Assembly (NCBI GenBank): GCA_947303395.1
Contig: CAMYYD010000001.1
Location: forward strand, 62,001 to 126,000
From: an uncultured Bacteroidales bacterium
GTDB taxonomy: Bacteria > Bacteroidota > Bacteroidia > Bacteroidales > F082
DNA: 64,000 nucleotides
Direction: 5' to 3'
Translations under genes and position numbers: made by a program
Part shown: positions 26,692 to 36,709 of the stretch, piece after piece
Numbering within the stretch: the first letter of the stretch is position 1
How the letters are laid out: each line of letters starts with the position of its first letter
The notes under the pieces: generated by a model
Databases searched by the model: none
The model's input: only the letters and a program-made list of their open reading frames with translations
Told to the model about the DNA's origin: nothing

Positions 26692-27129
26692 TTAATTGTA
26701 AACCCTCAACGCTGTTCCGTCAAACTGGGTGAAATATTGTGTCAACGGGTAGCCGGAGCCTTCAATCAGACTGCCATCGAGAATCGAATATTTGTAGTTG
26801 AGACAGCTGTCAACAACTAAAGGAAAATCAACATATAGTCGGTTGTTGGGACACGCGTAAGGCTCGTTTGGCGCCATCCGCTCGTAGGCCTTGAATTCAT
26901 CAATATTATACCTATATATAATAATGCCGTAGCTAGGTTGCTGTGCGGTGACGTACATCCAGCCGCCTACTATGTTAAGTTCTTGATATTCAAGAGAGTT
27001 TGGGTATATCGTAAAATCAATGTTTGCTTCAGGCACATTCGGATTAACGGGTTTGCTGTTACATGAAACGGCAAAAATCGCAAGTGAAACGGCCAAAAAA
27101 AACATCGAAATTTTCAAAAAATGTCTCAT
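26692..27129 (-). CDS. Rieske-fold-like lipoprotein without iron ligands
   Basis: 145 residues from ATG 27129. Lipoprotein signal (FFLAVSLAIFAVSC, Cys 23). The mature part (VNPNVPEANIDFTIYP, LNIVGGWMYVTA, GIIIYRYNIDEFKAYERMAP, LVVDSCLNYKYSILDGS, PLTQYFTQFDGTALRVYN) matches the layout of a Bacteroidota family with a degenerate Rieske domain. In true Rieske proteins C-x-H and C-x2-H ligate a 2Fe-2S cluster; here the first position reads ERMAPNEPYAC and the second VDSCLNYK, with no His, so cluster binding is unlikely. Function unknown. Two overlapping TAATTTTG boxes lie at 27132-27139 and 27148-27155 just upstream. Confidence 0.6.
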   Translation of the reverse strand: MRHFLKISMFFLAVSLAIFAVSCNSKPVNPNVPEANIDFTIYPNSLEYQELNIVGGWMYVTAQQPSYGIIIYRYNIDEFKAYERMAPNEPYACPNNRLYVDFPLVVDSCLNYKYSILDGSLIEGSGYPLTQYFTQFDGTALRVYN

Positions 27130-27338
27130 TTCAAAATTATTTTGGTGCAAAATTAATAAAAAAATCTACAAAAAGAGGTCGAAATGGGGATAAAAAATCT
27201 TTCCTAAAACCCTAAATTTTTAGTTTTGGTAATTTTTTTCATGATTTTTAAAAAATTATAAAATGTTTATTTTTAATGTGTTACATTTGGAAAACGAAAA
27301 ATGTTGAAAAATATTTTTCCTAAATAAAATTAATTTGC

Positions 27339-27369
27339 TTGTGGGATTGAAAAAATAGTTGTATTTTTG
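27339..27369 (+). promoter_or_regulatory. Promoter of the TonB receptor operon
   Basis: TTG at 27339-27341, 20-nt spacer and TATTTTTG at 27362-27369, about 64 nt before the ATG at 27434. The gap 27151-27433 is very A+T-rich, with several CCTAAAA-type repeats (near 27203, 27371 and 27384), and shows no gene. Confidence 0.5.
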
Positions 27370-27433
27370 AACCCTAAAAATATGCCCTAAAAAGAAGGAA
27401 ATTATTTGATAGTATAACATAAAAATTCAAGGT

Positions 27434-30400
27434 ATGTTAAAAAAATTACTATTTTTACTCTGCATCGTGCTGACGTCGTGGTCGTTGGCGCTTGCACAAC
27501 AAGGTCGTCTCAAGGGTGTCGTCACTGACAAGGATACCGGCGAGCCTGTCGCATTTGCAAACGTCGTTTTGGAAAACGGTGGAACGCAGGTGGGTGGTGC
27601 TAGTACGGATTTTGACGGTAATTACGACATCAACCCTATTCCTCCAGGAACTTACGACCTGAGAGCAACATTCGTTGGTTACAACACCGTCGTTATGAAA
27701 GGTGTTGTTATCCCAGGTAACAAAATTACCTTCCAAGACATCGCTATGAGCATGCAGTCGGAAGTGCTGGATGCTGTGGAGATTGTCGATTACAAGGTGC
27801 CTTTGATTTCAAAGGACCAGACTTCAGCTGGTGCTACCATCACCGCCGAGGAAATCGCGAAGATGCCTAACCGTTCGGCAGAAGCAGTCGCTGCTACCGT
27901 TGGTGGCGTGTTCTCGCAAGACGGTGAAGTCGGTAACATGCGTGGTGCACGTTCTGAAGGTACTGTTTACTACATCGACGGTGTCCGCGTCATCGGTAGC
28001 CACTCGGTGCCTCAGTCAGCTATCGACCAGGTCGAGGTTATGCTTTCAGGTACTCCGGCTATGTACGGCGACGTCACTGGTGGTATCATCAACATGACAA
28101 CAAAAGGCCCTTCAAGAACATTCGGCGCTGGTTTGGAAGTTGAGCAGTCACTCGACGGCTACGGCCACACAAGAGTCGGTGTCAACGCTCAGGGACCACT
28201 CATCAAAGGTAAGAAAGCCGAGACAGCTCTCTTGGGATTCTTCGTATCCGGTGAGTTCACCCGTAACAAGGACGGTGAGATCTCAGCAATCGGTCACTAC
28301 AAAGCATCCGACAGCTGGCTGAAATACATCCAGGATCACCCACTCCGCCTCTCAGCAACTGGCGACGGTGTCTATCCGAATGGTGAGTTCACCAGAATGG
28401 GCTCGATGGAATATGTGAAAAATTCACAGAACACATCAAACTGGACAATCAATACAACAGGTAACGTCAGTATCCGTACAACTGAAACCATCAACCTCAC
28501 AGTCGGTGGTAGCTTCCTGAAACAGAAAGCTCACGGATTCAGCCGTAACCAAGAGTATTTCAACTATGATAAGAACTATATCTCTAACTATCAGAACTGG
28601 CGTGTTTATGGCCGTTTCACCCAGAGATTCCCAACCGCTCCAGAAAGCACTTCTTTAATTAAGAACTTCTACTACAGCTTGCAGGTTGACTACTCAAGAG
28701 TGAACAGCTCAAACTATGACCCGGATCATAAAGAAGATATCTGGAAGTATGGTTACCTCGGTAAGTATACCATCTATAAGACTCCTTCTTATACAATGGA
28801 TACAGCAATCACAATCGATGGTCACACATATAGCAATGTATGGCACACCAACTCATGGGACTATGATACATTGGTAACATTCCAGGCAGCTGACTACAAC
28901 CCGTTGCTTGCTAACTACACATCAATGGTCTATGATTTGTACAGCGATCCTGCAGGTCACTACACCAACTTCGATGAGATTCAGCTCAACCAAGGTCTTC
29001 TCAACTCAGGTTCACCATCAGCATTCTACGGACTCTATGCAGCTCCAGGTACAATCCAAGCCAACTACGGATATAGCGAAAGCGACCAGTTCGCAGTGAA
29101 CCTCGCAACAGCTATGACTCTTGGAAACCACGAAATCAAGTTCGGTCTCCAGTATGAGCAGCGTAACAGCAGATCATGGGGCATCGCAGGTCGTAGCTTG
29201 TGGTACCTTATGAGAAACCTCGCTAACTTCCACATCGATCAGTTGGATGTTAACAATCCTGAAATCGTCAGCTACGACGGATTCGTCGATACAATCAAGT
29301 TCTACAGAAACTACAACGCAGCTGACCAGTATCAGTTCGACAAGAACCTCCGTTCGGCTCTCGGTCTCAGCGTCACAGGCGTCGACTGGATCAACACCGA
29401 CTCATACGACTTCAATGATAACTCAATTGAATACTATGACAAAGACGGTAATATGCACAAAGCATATCTCAACGATGGCTTCGATATCAGCATGTTTACT
29501 CCTGACGAGTTGACACAGGACGGTAACTCATACGTATCATACTACGGATATGACTACCTCGGCAACAAACTCAGCAGCCAGCCAAGTTTCGAAGACTTCT
29601 TCACCGAGAAAGACGAAAACGGTAACTACACACGTCCGGTAGGTTCATTCAGACCTATCTACATGGCAGGTTATCTCCAGGATAAGTTCGCTTTCAAAGA
29701 CCTTATCTTCAACATCGGTGTCCGTGTCGACCGTTTCGATGCTAACCAGAAGGTTTTGAAAGATCCTTATATCCTCTATGATTACTATACAGTAGGCGAT
29801 AAGATGAATGGTGACGGTAAACTCGTTCTTCCTAACGGTACAACAGTTGACGTTCCTAACAACATTGGTGGCGACTACGCAGTATACGTCAATAATATTA
29901 AGGATATTACTCAAGTCATGGGTTATCGTTATGATAACACTTGGTATGATGCAGAAGGTGCTGAAATCGCCGACCCAACAACTTTGAACGCCGGTAGCGG
30001 TGTCACAGCATGGGTTAAGGATAAAGATCAGTCACACGTCGACATCAAGTCATTCAAAGACTACAGCCCACAATGGACAGTGATGCCACGTATCTCCTTC
30101 TCATTCCCGATTTCTGATGACGCTTTGTTCTTCGCTCACTATGACGTTTTGACACAGCGCCCATCGAACATCCACACCAACATCTATGACTACTACTACT
30201 TTGAACAGGAAAGCGGTACTCTCAACAACCCTGCTTTGAAACCATCACAGACAATCGACTATGAGCTCGGTTTCACCCAGAAGTTGACCAACTCATCATC
30301 AATGACAATCACCGCTTACTATAAGGAGTTGCGTAACATGATCCAGATGTACCGTTACACTGGTGCATATCCTAAGGATTACACATCATACAGCAACCTC

Positions 30401-31141
30401 GACTTCGGTACTGTCAAGGGTCTCACAGCATCATACGACTTACGTAGAACAAAGAACGTCCGTCTGCGTGCTTCTTACACCTTACAGTTCACCAACGCTA
30501 CTGGTGCTTCAACATCAACCATGAGCGCTTTGATCGCAGCTGGTGTTCCTAACTTGCGTTCAACCTTCGCAATGCCTTGGGACCGTCGTCACCAGTTCAA
30601 CATCACTTTGGATTACCGCTTCGCTGACGGTAAGGATTACAACGGTCCTGTTACCAAACGCGAAGGTAAGAAGCCAATCCAGTGGTTAGCCAACACAGGT
30701 CTCGCCATCACAATGCAGGGCGGTTCTGGTACTCCTTACACAGCACAGAGCAACATCAATTCACCTATCTCACAAGGTACTAACTTGTTGAAAGGTTCTT
30801 ACTACGGTTCACGTCTCCCATGGGCATTCCGTTTCGACCTCCGTCTTGACAGAGACTTCGACCTCAATCTTGGTAAGAAAGACAGCGACAAACGTCCAGC
30901 TTACCTGAACGTTTATCTCCAGGTGCTCAACGTGCTTAACTCAAAGAACATCATCGGTGTTTACCATGCAACAGGTAACCCTGATGACGATGGTTACCTC
31001 TCAGCTCCTGAATGGCAGCGTGAAATCGCCAACCAGACAAATGCTGATTCGTATGCAGAGTTGTACAGACTGTATGTCAATGACTATGGTCACTACTCAG
31101 CACCACGTCAGATTAGAATTGGTATGATCTTTAACTTCTAA
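27434..31141 (+). CDS. TonB-dependent receptor with carboxypeptidase-regulatory domain
   Basis: 1235 residues: signal peptide (ends ALAQQ, about 22); a CarboxypepD_reg-like beta-sandwich (about 24-105, GRLKGVVTDKDTGEPVAFAN); a plug domain (about 130-230, SAGATITAEEIAKMPNRSAE ... YYIDGVRVIGS ... GDVTGGIINMTTKG); and a long 22-stranded type barrel ending in a phenylalanine-rich strand (RQIRIGMIFNF). It would sit in the outer membrane and use TonB/ExbBD energy to import or to work with an exported cargo. It lacks a SusD partner; instead a T9SS-type cargo and a PorV/PorQ-family gene follow within 23 and 34 nt. Codons favour C-ending Asn, Tyr, Asp, Phe and Ile plus TCA, ACA and CGT, suggesting high expression. 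Confidence 0.93.
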   Translation: MLKKLLFLLCIVLTSWSLALAQQGRLKGVVTDKDTGEPVAFANVVLENGGTQVGGASTDFDGNYDINPIPPGTYDLRATFVGYNTVVMKGVVIPGNKITFQDIAMSMQSEVLDAVEIVDYKVPLISKDQTSAGATITAEEIAKMPNRSAEAVAATVGGVFSQDGEVGNMRGARSEGTVYYIDGVRVIGSHSVPQSAIDQVEVMLSGTPAMYGDVTGGIINMTTKGPSRTFGAGLEVEQSLDGYGHTRVGVNAQGPLIKGKKAETALLGFFVSGEFTRNKDGEISAIGHYKASDSWLKYIQDHPLRLSATGDGVYPNGEFTRMGSMEYVKNSQNTSNWTINTTGNVSIRTTETINLTVGGSFLKQKAHGFSRNQEYFNYDKNYISNYQNWRVYGRFTQRFPTAPESTSLIKNFYYSLQVDYSRVNSSNYDPDHKEDIWKYGYLGKYTIYKTPSYTMDTAITIDGHTYSNVWHTNSWDYDTLVTFQAADYNPLLANYTSMVYDLYSDPAGHYTNFDEIQLNQGLLNSGSPSAFYGLYAAPGTIQANYGYSESDQFAVNLATAMTLGNHEIKFGLQYEQRNSRSWGIAGRSLWYLMRNLANFHIDQLDVNNPEIVSYDGFVDTIKFYRNYNAADQYQFDKNLRSALGLSVTGVDWINTDSYDFNDNSIEYYDKDGNMHKAYLNDGFDISMFTPDELTQDGNSYVSYYGYDYLGNKLSSQPSFEDFFTEKDENGNYTRPVGSFRPIYMAGYLQDKFAFKDLIFNIGVRVDRFDANQKVLKDPYILYDYYTVGDKMNGDGKLVLPNGTTVDVPNNIGGDYAVYVNNIKDITQVMGYRYDNTWYDAEGAEIADPTTLNAGSGVTAWVKDKDQSHVDIKSFKDYSPQWTVMPRISFSFPISDDALFFAHYDVLTQRPSNIHTNIYDYYYFEQESGTLNNPALKPSQTIDYELGFTQKLTNSSSMTITAYYKELRNMIQMYRYTGAYPKDYTSYSNLDFGTVKGLTASYDLRRTKNVRLRASYTLQFTNATGASTSTMSALIAAGVPNLRSTFAMPWDRRHQFNITLDYRFADGKDYNGPVTKREGKKPIQWLANTGLAITMQGGSGTPYTAQSNINSPISQGTNLLKGSYYGSRLPWAFRFDLRLDRDFDLNLGKKDSDKRPAYLNVYLQVLNVLNSKNIIGVYHATGNPDDDGYLSAPEWQREIANQTNADSYAELYRLYVNDYGHYSAPRQIRIGMIFNF

Positions 31142-31164
31142 ACAGAATAATAAATACTGGTAAT

Positions 31165-34100
31165 ATGAAGACTATAATTCGTTTATTAACTGTTGCATTT
31201 CTTATTGCAAGTGTAACTGAAGTAAGAGCCGAGAAGGTTCAGATGAATGGACCACAAACTCGGAATCTGAAACAAACCACTGCTGGATGTACACCTTCTT
31301 CAACGTATGCTTGGTTGAACATCAACAACGCTAGAGTACGTGTCAACGCTGGTGGTGATATGTGGTGGGATCTTCCAGGCGGTTCAGGTGCTAAATACTA
31401 CATCCCTGCCAACGGTTCCGCAACATCATTGTATGCCGGTTCTCTGTGGATTGCAGGTATGGACATCAACAACCAGTTGAAGTGCGCCGCTATCCGTTTC
31501 CGTCAGGTCGGTAACGACTTCTGGACTGGTCCTCTTACAATTGACGGTACCGCATCTATCGACGCGGCAACATGTATGGAGTACGATAAAATGTACAACA
31601 TCACACGTGCTGAAGTTGATGACTTCCTCGCTCACTGCGATGAAAACGGTATCCCAGCTGTTGGTTATGAAATTCCTGCTAACATCACTAACTGGCCAGC
31701 TCACGGCGACCCGGCGAGAGGAATGAGCTACTACCTCGCTCCTTTCTTTGATAAAGATCAGGATGGTGTTTATGACCCAACACAAGGTGACTATCCATAC
31801 TATGATATCACCAACGAACTCTGCCACACTCAGACTCCTACAATGGAAGAGGTCAACGCTGGTACAGTTCACGGATCAATCCTCGCTGACCAAGTCATCA
31901 AGGGTGACCAGACAATCTGGTGGGTGTTCAATGATAAAGGTAACTCACACACTGAAACAGGCGGTTCAGCTATCGGTATGGAAATCAGAGCTCAAGCATT
32001 TGCTTTCTCAACAAATGATGAGATCAACAACATGACATTCTATAGCTACGAGATCATCAACCGTTCAACTTATACCTTGACTAACACATACTTCTCACCT
32101 TGGACAGACGTTGACCTTGGTTATGCTAAGGACGACTATGTAGGTTGCGACGTTTCACGTGGTCTCGGTTACGGTTACAACGGTGCCGCTATCGACGGTT
32201 CAGGTCAGACAGAAGCTTACGGTGCTAACCCTCCAGCGGTTGGTGTCGACTTCTTCCAAGGACCTTACCTCGATCCAGATGGACTCGATAACCCTAAATA
32301 CGACTCACTCGGAGTGCAACTCTGCGATGAGAGTATCAACGGTGTGAACTTCGGCAATGGTATCGTCGATGACGAACGTTTCGGTATGCGCCGTTTCGTG
32401 TATCACGATAACACACAGTCATCAGTAAACGGTGACCCTGATGTCGCTGCTGAATACTACCTCCTCCTTAGAGGTATCTGGAAAAACGGTGCTAAGATGC
32501 AGTATGGTGGAACAGCTGTTCCAGGCGCATCAGGTACAGTTGGCCCAGCTTGCGACTTCATGTTCCCATTCGATTCTGACCCATGTAACTGGGGTACTGG
32601 TGGTATGACTCCTGGTGGCGGCTTCAACCAGAATGGCTTCTACTGGAGTGAAGAGACCGGTAACAACGGTCAGCCTAACCCAGTCAACGACCGTCGTTTC
32701 ATGCAGTCAGCTGGTCCTTTCACCTTGAAAGCTGGTGCTGTTAACTACATCACATTCGGTGTGCCGTGGGCACGTGCTAACACAGGCAAGGCTTGGGCTT
32801 CAGTCGAACTTCTCCGTAAGGTCGATGATAAGTGCCAGTCAATGTTCGATAACTGCTTCAAAGTTCTCGATGGTCCGAATGCTCCAGATTTGACAATCCG
32901 CGAACTTGACAAACAACTTATCGTTTATCTGTCAAATTCAGAGACATCAAACAACGCTAATGAAGATTACGCAGAAATGGATCCTAACATTCCTGAGTTC
33001 GATACTCTCGGCAATGCTTACGACAGATACTTCCACTTCGAAGGTTATCAGGTCTATCAGCTCGCTGATGCAGAAGTCAGTGTCGACCAGTTGAATGATG
33101 AGTCAAAAGCACGTCTTATCTTCCAGTGCGACGTTAAGAATAATGTGAGCAGAATCGTTAACTTCATTTTCAATGAGGATTTAGGCTATAGTATTCCTAC
33201 TCTCATGGTTGACGGTGGCGACAATGGTATTTCACATTCATTCGTTGTTACACAAGACCAGTTCACAAAGAACAACGACCCAAGTCTCGTTAACCATCAC
33301 ACCTACTACTTCATGGCAATAGCTTACGCTTACAACAACTATATGGAATACATTCCTGATATGACTGAGGGTGAAGGCCAGAAATTACCTTATCTCGCAG
33401 GTCGTAAGAACATCAAGCTGTACTCAGCTGTTCCACATAAGATTGTAAACGGTACAGTTATCAACTCATCATACGGCGATCAGCCAGTCATCACCCGTTG
33501 GACAGGTTTAGGAAACGGTAACAACCATCTTGAACTCACTGATGCTGATGTTGAAGAAGTGTTGAATCGTCCAATCGCTAGCGCTACCAACAGATTCGGT
33601 GATGCCGACTACCCGGTCATCTATCACCCGACCTACAAGAGAGGCTACGGTCCTGTCAATGTTAAGATTGTTGACCCATTGAATGTTAAGCCAACAGATT
33701 ACGCAATCTGGTTCCATGACATCAGAGAAGTTACAATCGAGCACGTTACAGGTGATGCATCAATCGTTGGTGACAATGCTAAGATGAAAGCCTTCAAGTG
33801 GACTTTGAAAGACCTTGAGACAGGCGAAACATTTGAATCAGACACAACAACTGAACTCTCAAGTGAAAAGATATTCCTTGACAGAGGTATTTCAGTTGAC
33901 ATTCAGCAGTGCTGGAATGTTGGACCTATTGTAGTAGGAACAACGGGTAATGATAATAAAACAGCAACAGCTGTTCTCGCACCTAACAACGGTCTTATAA
34001 CTTCGTCAGTGACATACGCCGACAGCTCGAATCGTTGGCTCAGTGGTATTAAGGATAGCGACGCTATCGCATCCAACCCATTGAACTGGATCCGTTCAGG

Positions 34101-35499
34101 TAAGTATGTTGACCAGGATAACGCTCAGAACAACGACTGGGATATGAAGTCAGAATCATCACAGGTATCAAAGGCATACGACCCTAATGAGAATTATGAG
34201 AAGATTGCTGATGGTACATGGGCTCCATATGAATTCGCTAACTACTCAAAGAACTCAGGTTCAAACAACCCTGGTCCAATGTTGGAGTTAACAAGCCGTA
34301 GAGACTCTATCTTCAAGAAAATCGGTTCAATCGATATCGTTCTCACAGCGGATAAGTCAAAATGGACACGTTGCCCAGTGTTTGAAATGTGTATGGATGC
34401 TAACTTATCAGAAAACAATGCTGAGCCATTCAGTCTCCGTAAGGCTCCGTCAATTGATAAGAACGGTAACCCATGCGCAGCAACATACGAAGCAGCTATG
34501 GCTTTGGGCGTAAGCAACAATGAAAATGATGCTAACTACATCAGCCCAGTCAGTATGGGTTGGTTCCCTGGCTATGCAATCGACATTGAATCAGGTGCTC
34601 GTATGAATATCGGTTATGGTGAGGATTCATTCTATCCAACACTCAACGGACGTGATATGATGTTCAACCCACCAGCGGTGAAAGAAAACACAGCTTTAGG
34701 CTCAGCAACAGCTCAGCTTTCAGATCCTGTAATCTTCGACCAGATCAGCAGCACTCCAGTGTTCGGTGGTAAACACTATGTCTACATCTTCCCAATGCAC
34801 AAAGGACAAACTTTGACAACACAAGTGTACGAGTGCCCTGCATACGATGGTGGTAAGTATCTGTACGACAGATTACATTACGCTGATTCAACAGGTAAGA
34901 AGGTGTTCAAGACCGCATTCTGGGGACAGCCGACATGGGTAGGTATGCCAATGGCAATTGAAGGTAGAAAATGGTTACCGGAAGGCAACCCTGTTAAGAT
35001 TTCAGTGCGTATTGGTAAACCTTACACAACAGGTTATGGTAACAAACCACTCGACACAGTTCCAAGTGGTGAAGATCAACTCTTCGATACAATCAACCAC
35101 AAGGGTTATCTGCCATACTACACCTTCACAACCAAGGGCTATGGTCCTGATTTGAAGAATGCAGATAAGGGCGAGTCAGATCTTGATCTCATCCAGATTG
35201 TTCCTAACCCATACTATGCATATTCTAACTACGAGCCAAACGCTCTGACACACAAAGTGAAGATCACCAACCTTCCAGACCAGTGCGTCGTGACTATTTA
35301 CTCAGTGAATGGCACGAAGATCCGCCAGTTCAAGAAAGACTCACAGGTGACTTCAATAGATTGGGATTTGACCAACCATGCCAACACACCTATCGCGAGC
35401 GGTATCTACATCATCCATGTTAAAGATAACGTGAACGGTGGTGAGCACACAGTTAAGTTCTATTGCGCAATGCGTCAGGTTGACTTAAATACATTCTAA
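31165..35499 (+). CDS. Very large surface cargo protein with T9SS-like C-terminal domain
   Basis: 1444 residues: signal peptide (about 1-22), then an extended beta-rich exterior region recognisable from Bacteroidota homologs (LNINNARVRVNAGGDMWWDL; SLYAGSLWIAGMDINNQLK), with a Ca-binding-like DKDQDGVYDPTQGDYP. The C-terminal ~100 residues (IVPNPYYAYSNYEPN ... CVVTIYSVNGTKIRQF ... IASGIYIIHVK) resemble a type A sorting/FlgD-like Ig domain. The chain continues past the usual end with EHTVKFYCAMRQVDLNTF, a feature of this family. It is probably exported by T9SS and surface-attached. Placed between a TonB receptor and a PorV/PorQ-family protein, it is likely the main product of the operon. Confidence 0.8.
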   Translation: MKTIIRLLTVAFLIASVTEVRAEKVQMNGPQTRNLKQTTAGCTPSSTYAWLNINNARVRVNAGGDMWWDLPGGSGAKYYIPANGSATSLYAGSLWIAGMDINNQLKCAAIRFRQVGNDFWTGPLTIDGTASIDAATCMEYDKMYNITRAEVDDFLAHCDENGIPAVGYEIPANITNWPAHGDPARGMSYYLAPFFDKDQDGVYDPTQGDYPYYDITNELCHTQTPTMEEVNAGTVHGSILADQVIKGDQTIWWVFNDKGNSHTETGGSAIGMEIRAQAFAFSTNDEINNMTFYSYEIINRSTYTLTNTYFSPWTDVDLGYAKDDYVGCDVSRGLGYGYNGAAIDGSGQTEAYGANPPAVGVDFFQGPYLDPDGLDNPKYDSLGVQLCDESINGVNFGNGIVDDERFGMRRFVYHDNTQSSVNGDPDVAAEYYLLLRGIWKNGAKMQYGGTAVPGASGTVGPACDFMFPFDSDPCNWGTGGMTPGGGFNQNGFYWSEETGNNGQPNPVNDRRFMQSAGPFTLKAGAVNYITFGVPWARANTGKAWASVELLRKVDDKCQSMFDNCFKVLDGPNAPDLTIRELDKQLIVYLSNSETSNNANEDYAEMDPNIPEFDTLGNAYDRYFHFEGYQVYQLADAEVSVDQLNDESKARLIFQCDVKNNVSRIVNFIFNEDLGYSIPTLMVDGGDNGISHSFVVTQDQFTKNNDPSLVNHHTYYFMAIAYAYNNYMEYIPDMTEGEGQKLPYLAGRKNIKLYSAVPHKIVNGTVINSSYGDQPVITRWTGLGNGNNHLELTDADVEEVLNRPIASATNRFGDADYPVIYHPTYKRGYGPVNVKIVDPLNVKPTDYAIWFHDIREVTIEHVTGDASIVGDNAKMKAFKWTLKDLETGETFESDTTTELSSEKIFLDRGISVDIQQCWNVGPIVVGTTGNDNKTATAVLAPNNGLITSSVTYADSSNRWLSGIKDSDAIASNPLNWIRSGKYVDQDNAQNNDWDMKSESSQVSKAYDPNENYEKIADGTWAPYEFANYSKNSGSNNPGPMLELTSRRDSIFKKIGSIDIVLTADKSKWTRCPVFEMCMDANLSENNAEPFSLRKAPSIDKNGNPCAATYEAAMALGVSNNENDANYISPVSMGWFPGYAIDIESGARMNIGYGEDSFYPTLNGRDMMFNPPAVKENTALGSATAQLSDPVIFDQISSTPVFGGKHYVYIFPMHKGQTLTTQVYECPAYDGGKYLYDRLHYADSTGKKVFKTAFWGQPTWVGMPMAIEGRKWLPEGNPVKISVRIGKPYTTGYGNKPLDTVPSGEDQLFDTINHKGYLPYYTFTTKGYGPDLKNADKGESDLDLIQIVPNPYYAYSNYEPNALTHKVKITNLPDQCVVTIYSVNGTKIRQFKKDSQVTSIDWDLTNHANTPIASGIYIIHVKDNVNGGEHTVKFYCAMRQVDLNTF

Positions 35500-35533
35500 T
35501 ATTATTTTGCGAACAAATTAAAAGTACACGATC

Positions 35534-36598
35534 ATGAAAAAGTTATTTAGAACTATCGTAATAGCAAGCTTGACAATCATTATTGGATTCACGAGCACAG
35601 AAGCATTCGCAGGTAATAAGGATAGAGCAGGTCAAGCAGGTGCAAATGAGCTGTTGGTTAATCCATGGGCAGCATCATCAGGTTGGGGCAATGCCGGTAT
35701 GGCAAGCATCAAAGGTGTTGAGGCTATGTGGAGCAACGTGGCAGGTATCTCATTCGTTAACTCAATGGATCTCAATTTCTCATACACCAACTGGCTCGCA
35801 GGTTCAGGAACAAGTGTTGTTTCATTCGGTTTCCTGACACGCGTTTCAGAATCAGTGGTAGCTGGTTTGTCAGTGATGTCGATGAACTTTGGAGAGATTC
35901 AGAGAACAACTACAGAAAATCCAGATGGTGGCATTGGTACATATAAACCAAGTTTGATGAACATCAACATCGCAGTTGCGAAGTCGTTCTCAAACAGTAT
36001 CCACGGCGGATTTGTGTTGAAGATCATCAGCGAGTCAATTGCTGATATGAACGGTACAGGTGTCGCAATAGACGCTGGTATCCAGTATGTTACAGGTATT
36101 ACCGATAACATCCACTTCGGTATCGCCTTGAAGAATATCGGACCTACCATGAAGTACAGCGGCGACGGTCTGTCATATTCAGTTCTGTTCGACGGAATGG
36201 CATCAAACATCACAGTAGTACAACGCGCTGATGAGTTTGAGCTTCCTACACAGCTGAATATCGCAGCGGCATACGATTTCAACTTTGAAAACGCAAGCCG
36301 TTTGACCTTGGCATTCAACTTCAACTCAAACGCATTCTCAAAGGATCAGTTTATCGGTGGTATTGAGGGTTCATTCCGTGATATCCTCATGCTCCGTGCC
36401 GGTTACACCTTCGAAAGCGGTGTCACAAAGAGCATTGAAGATTCAGATTGTACCAACGTCAACAGAGGTTTCTCATGTGGCGCATCAGTTCAGGCTCCTC
36501 TCAACAAGAAGGGTTTGAAGGTCTGTATCGACTACTCATACCGTGACACAGCACACTGGAAAGGTACACATTCAGTAGGCGCAAGAATTTTATTCTAA
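35534..36598 (+). CDS. PorV/PorQ-family outer membrane protein
   Basis: 354 residues: signal peptide (about 1-27, ending EAFAG), then a FadL-like beta-barrel of the PorV/PorQ family. Landmarks are ANELLVNPWAASSGWGNAGM and GVEAMWSNVAGISF near the N-terminus, repeated barrel strands, and a C-terminal strand HSVGARILF. PorV is the T9SS component that shuttles cargo to the attachment complex; PorQ is a related accessory. This protein is shorter than classical PorV and is fixed to one cargo gene, so it may be a dedicated shuttle for the 1444-residue neighbour. That is inferred from position. Codon use matches the two genes upstream. Confidence 0.78.
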   Translation: MKKLFRTIVIASLTIIIGFTSTEAFAGNKDRAGQAGANELLVNPWAASSGWGNAGMASIKGVEAMWSNVAGISFVNSMDLNFSYTNWLAGSGTSVVSFGFLTRVSESVVAGLSVMSMNFGEIQRTTTENPDGGIGTYKPSLMNINIAVAKSFSNSIHGGFVLKIISESIADMNGTGVAIDAGIQYVTGITDNIHFGIALKNIGPTMKYSGDGLSYSVLFDGMASNITVVQRADEFELPTQLNIAAAYDFNFENASRLTLAFNFNSNAFSKDQFIGGIEGSFRDILMLRAGYTFESGVTKSIEDSDCTNVNRGFSCGASVQAPLNKKGLKVCIDYSYRDTAHWKGTHSVGARILF

Positions 36599-36605
36599 AA
36601 ATTTC

Positions 36606-36634
36606 TTGTATCTGAAAAAAAAGTTGTATCTTTG
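36606..36634 (+). promoter_or_regulatory. greA promoter
   Basis: TATCTTTG at 36627-36634 matches the -7 consensus; TTG at 36606-36608 lies 18 nt upstream. Predicted start of transcription is near 36640, leaving a leader of about 70 nt before greA. Confidence 0.6.
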
Positions 36635-36650
36635 CATACAATTTTACGGA

Positions 36651-36687
36651 AAAAAAGAGCCCTTATTAACGTAAGGGTCTCTTTTTT
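36651..36687 (+). terminator. Terminator-like hairpin in the greA leader (possible attenuator)
   Basis: AAAAAAGAGCCCTTA pairs with TAAGGGTCTCTTTTTT across a TTAACG loop with one bulged base, followed by a T-run. It lies after the greA promoter and 22 nt before the ATG, so it could end transcription inside the leader. It could alternatively serve as terminator for the PorV/PorQ operon ending at 36598, since it also lies downstream of that gene. Confidence 0.7.
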
Positions 36688-36709
36688 TACAATTTAAAAA
36701 TAACAAGAT

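Noticed and set aside
26692-27129. Functional Rieske 2Fe-2S protein
   Set aside because: The His ligands needed for a Rieske cluster are missing.
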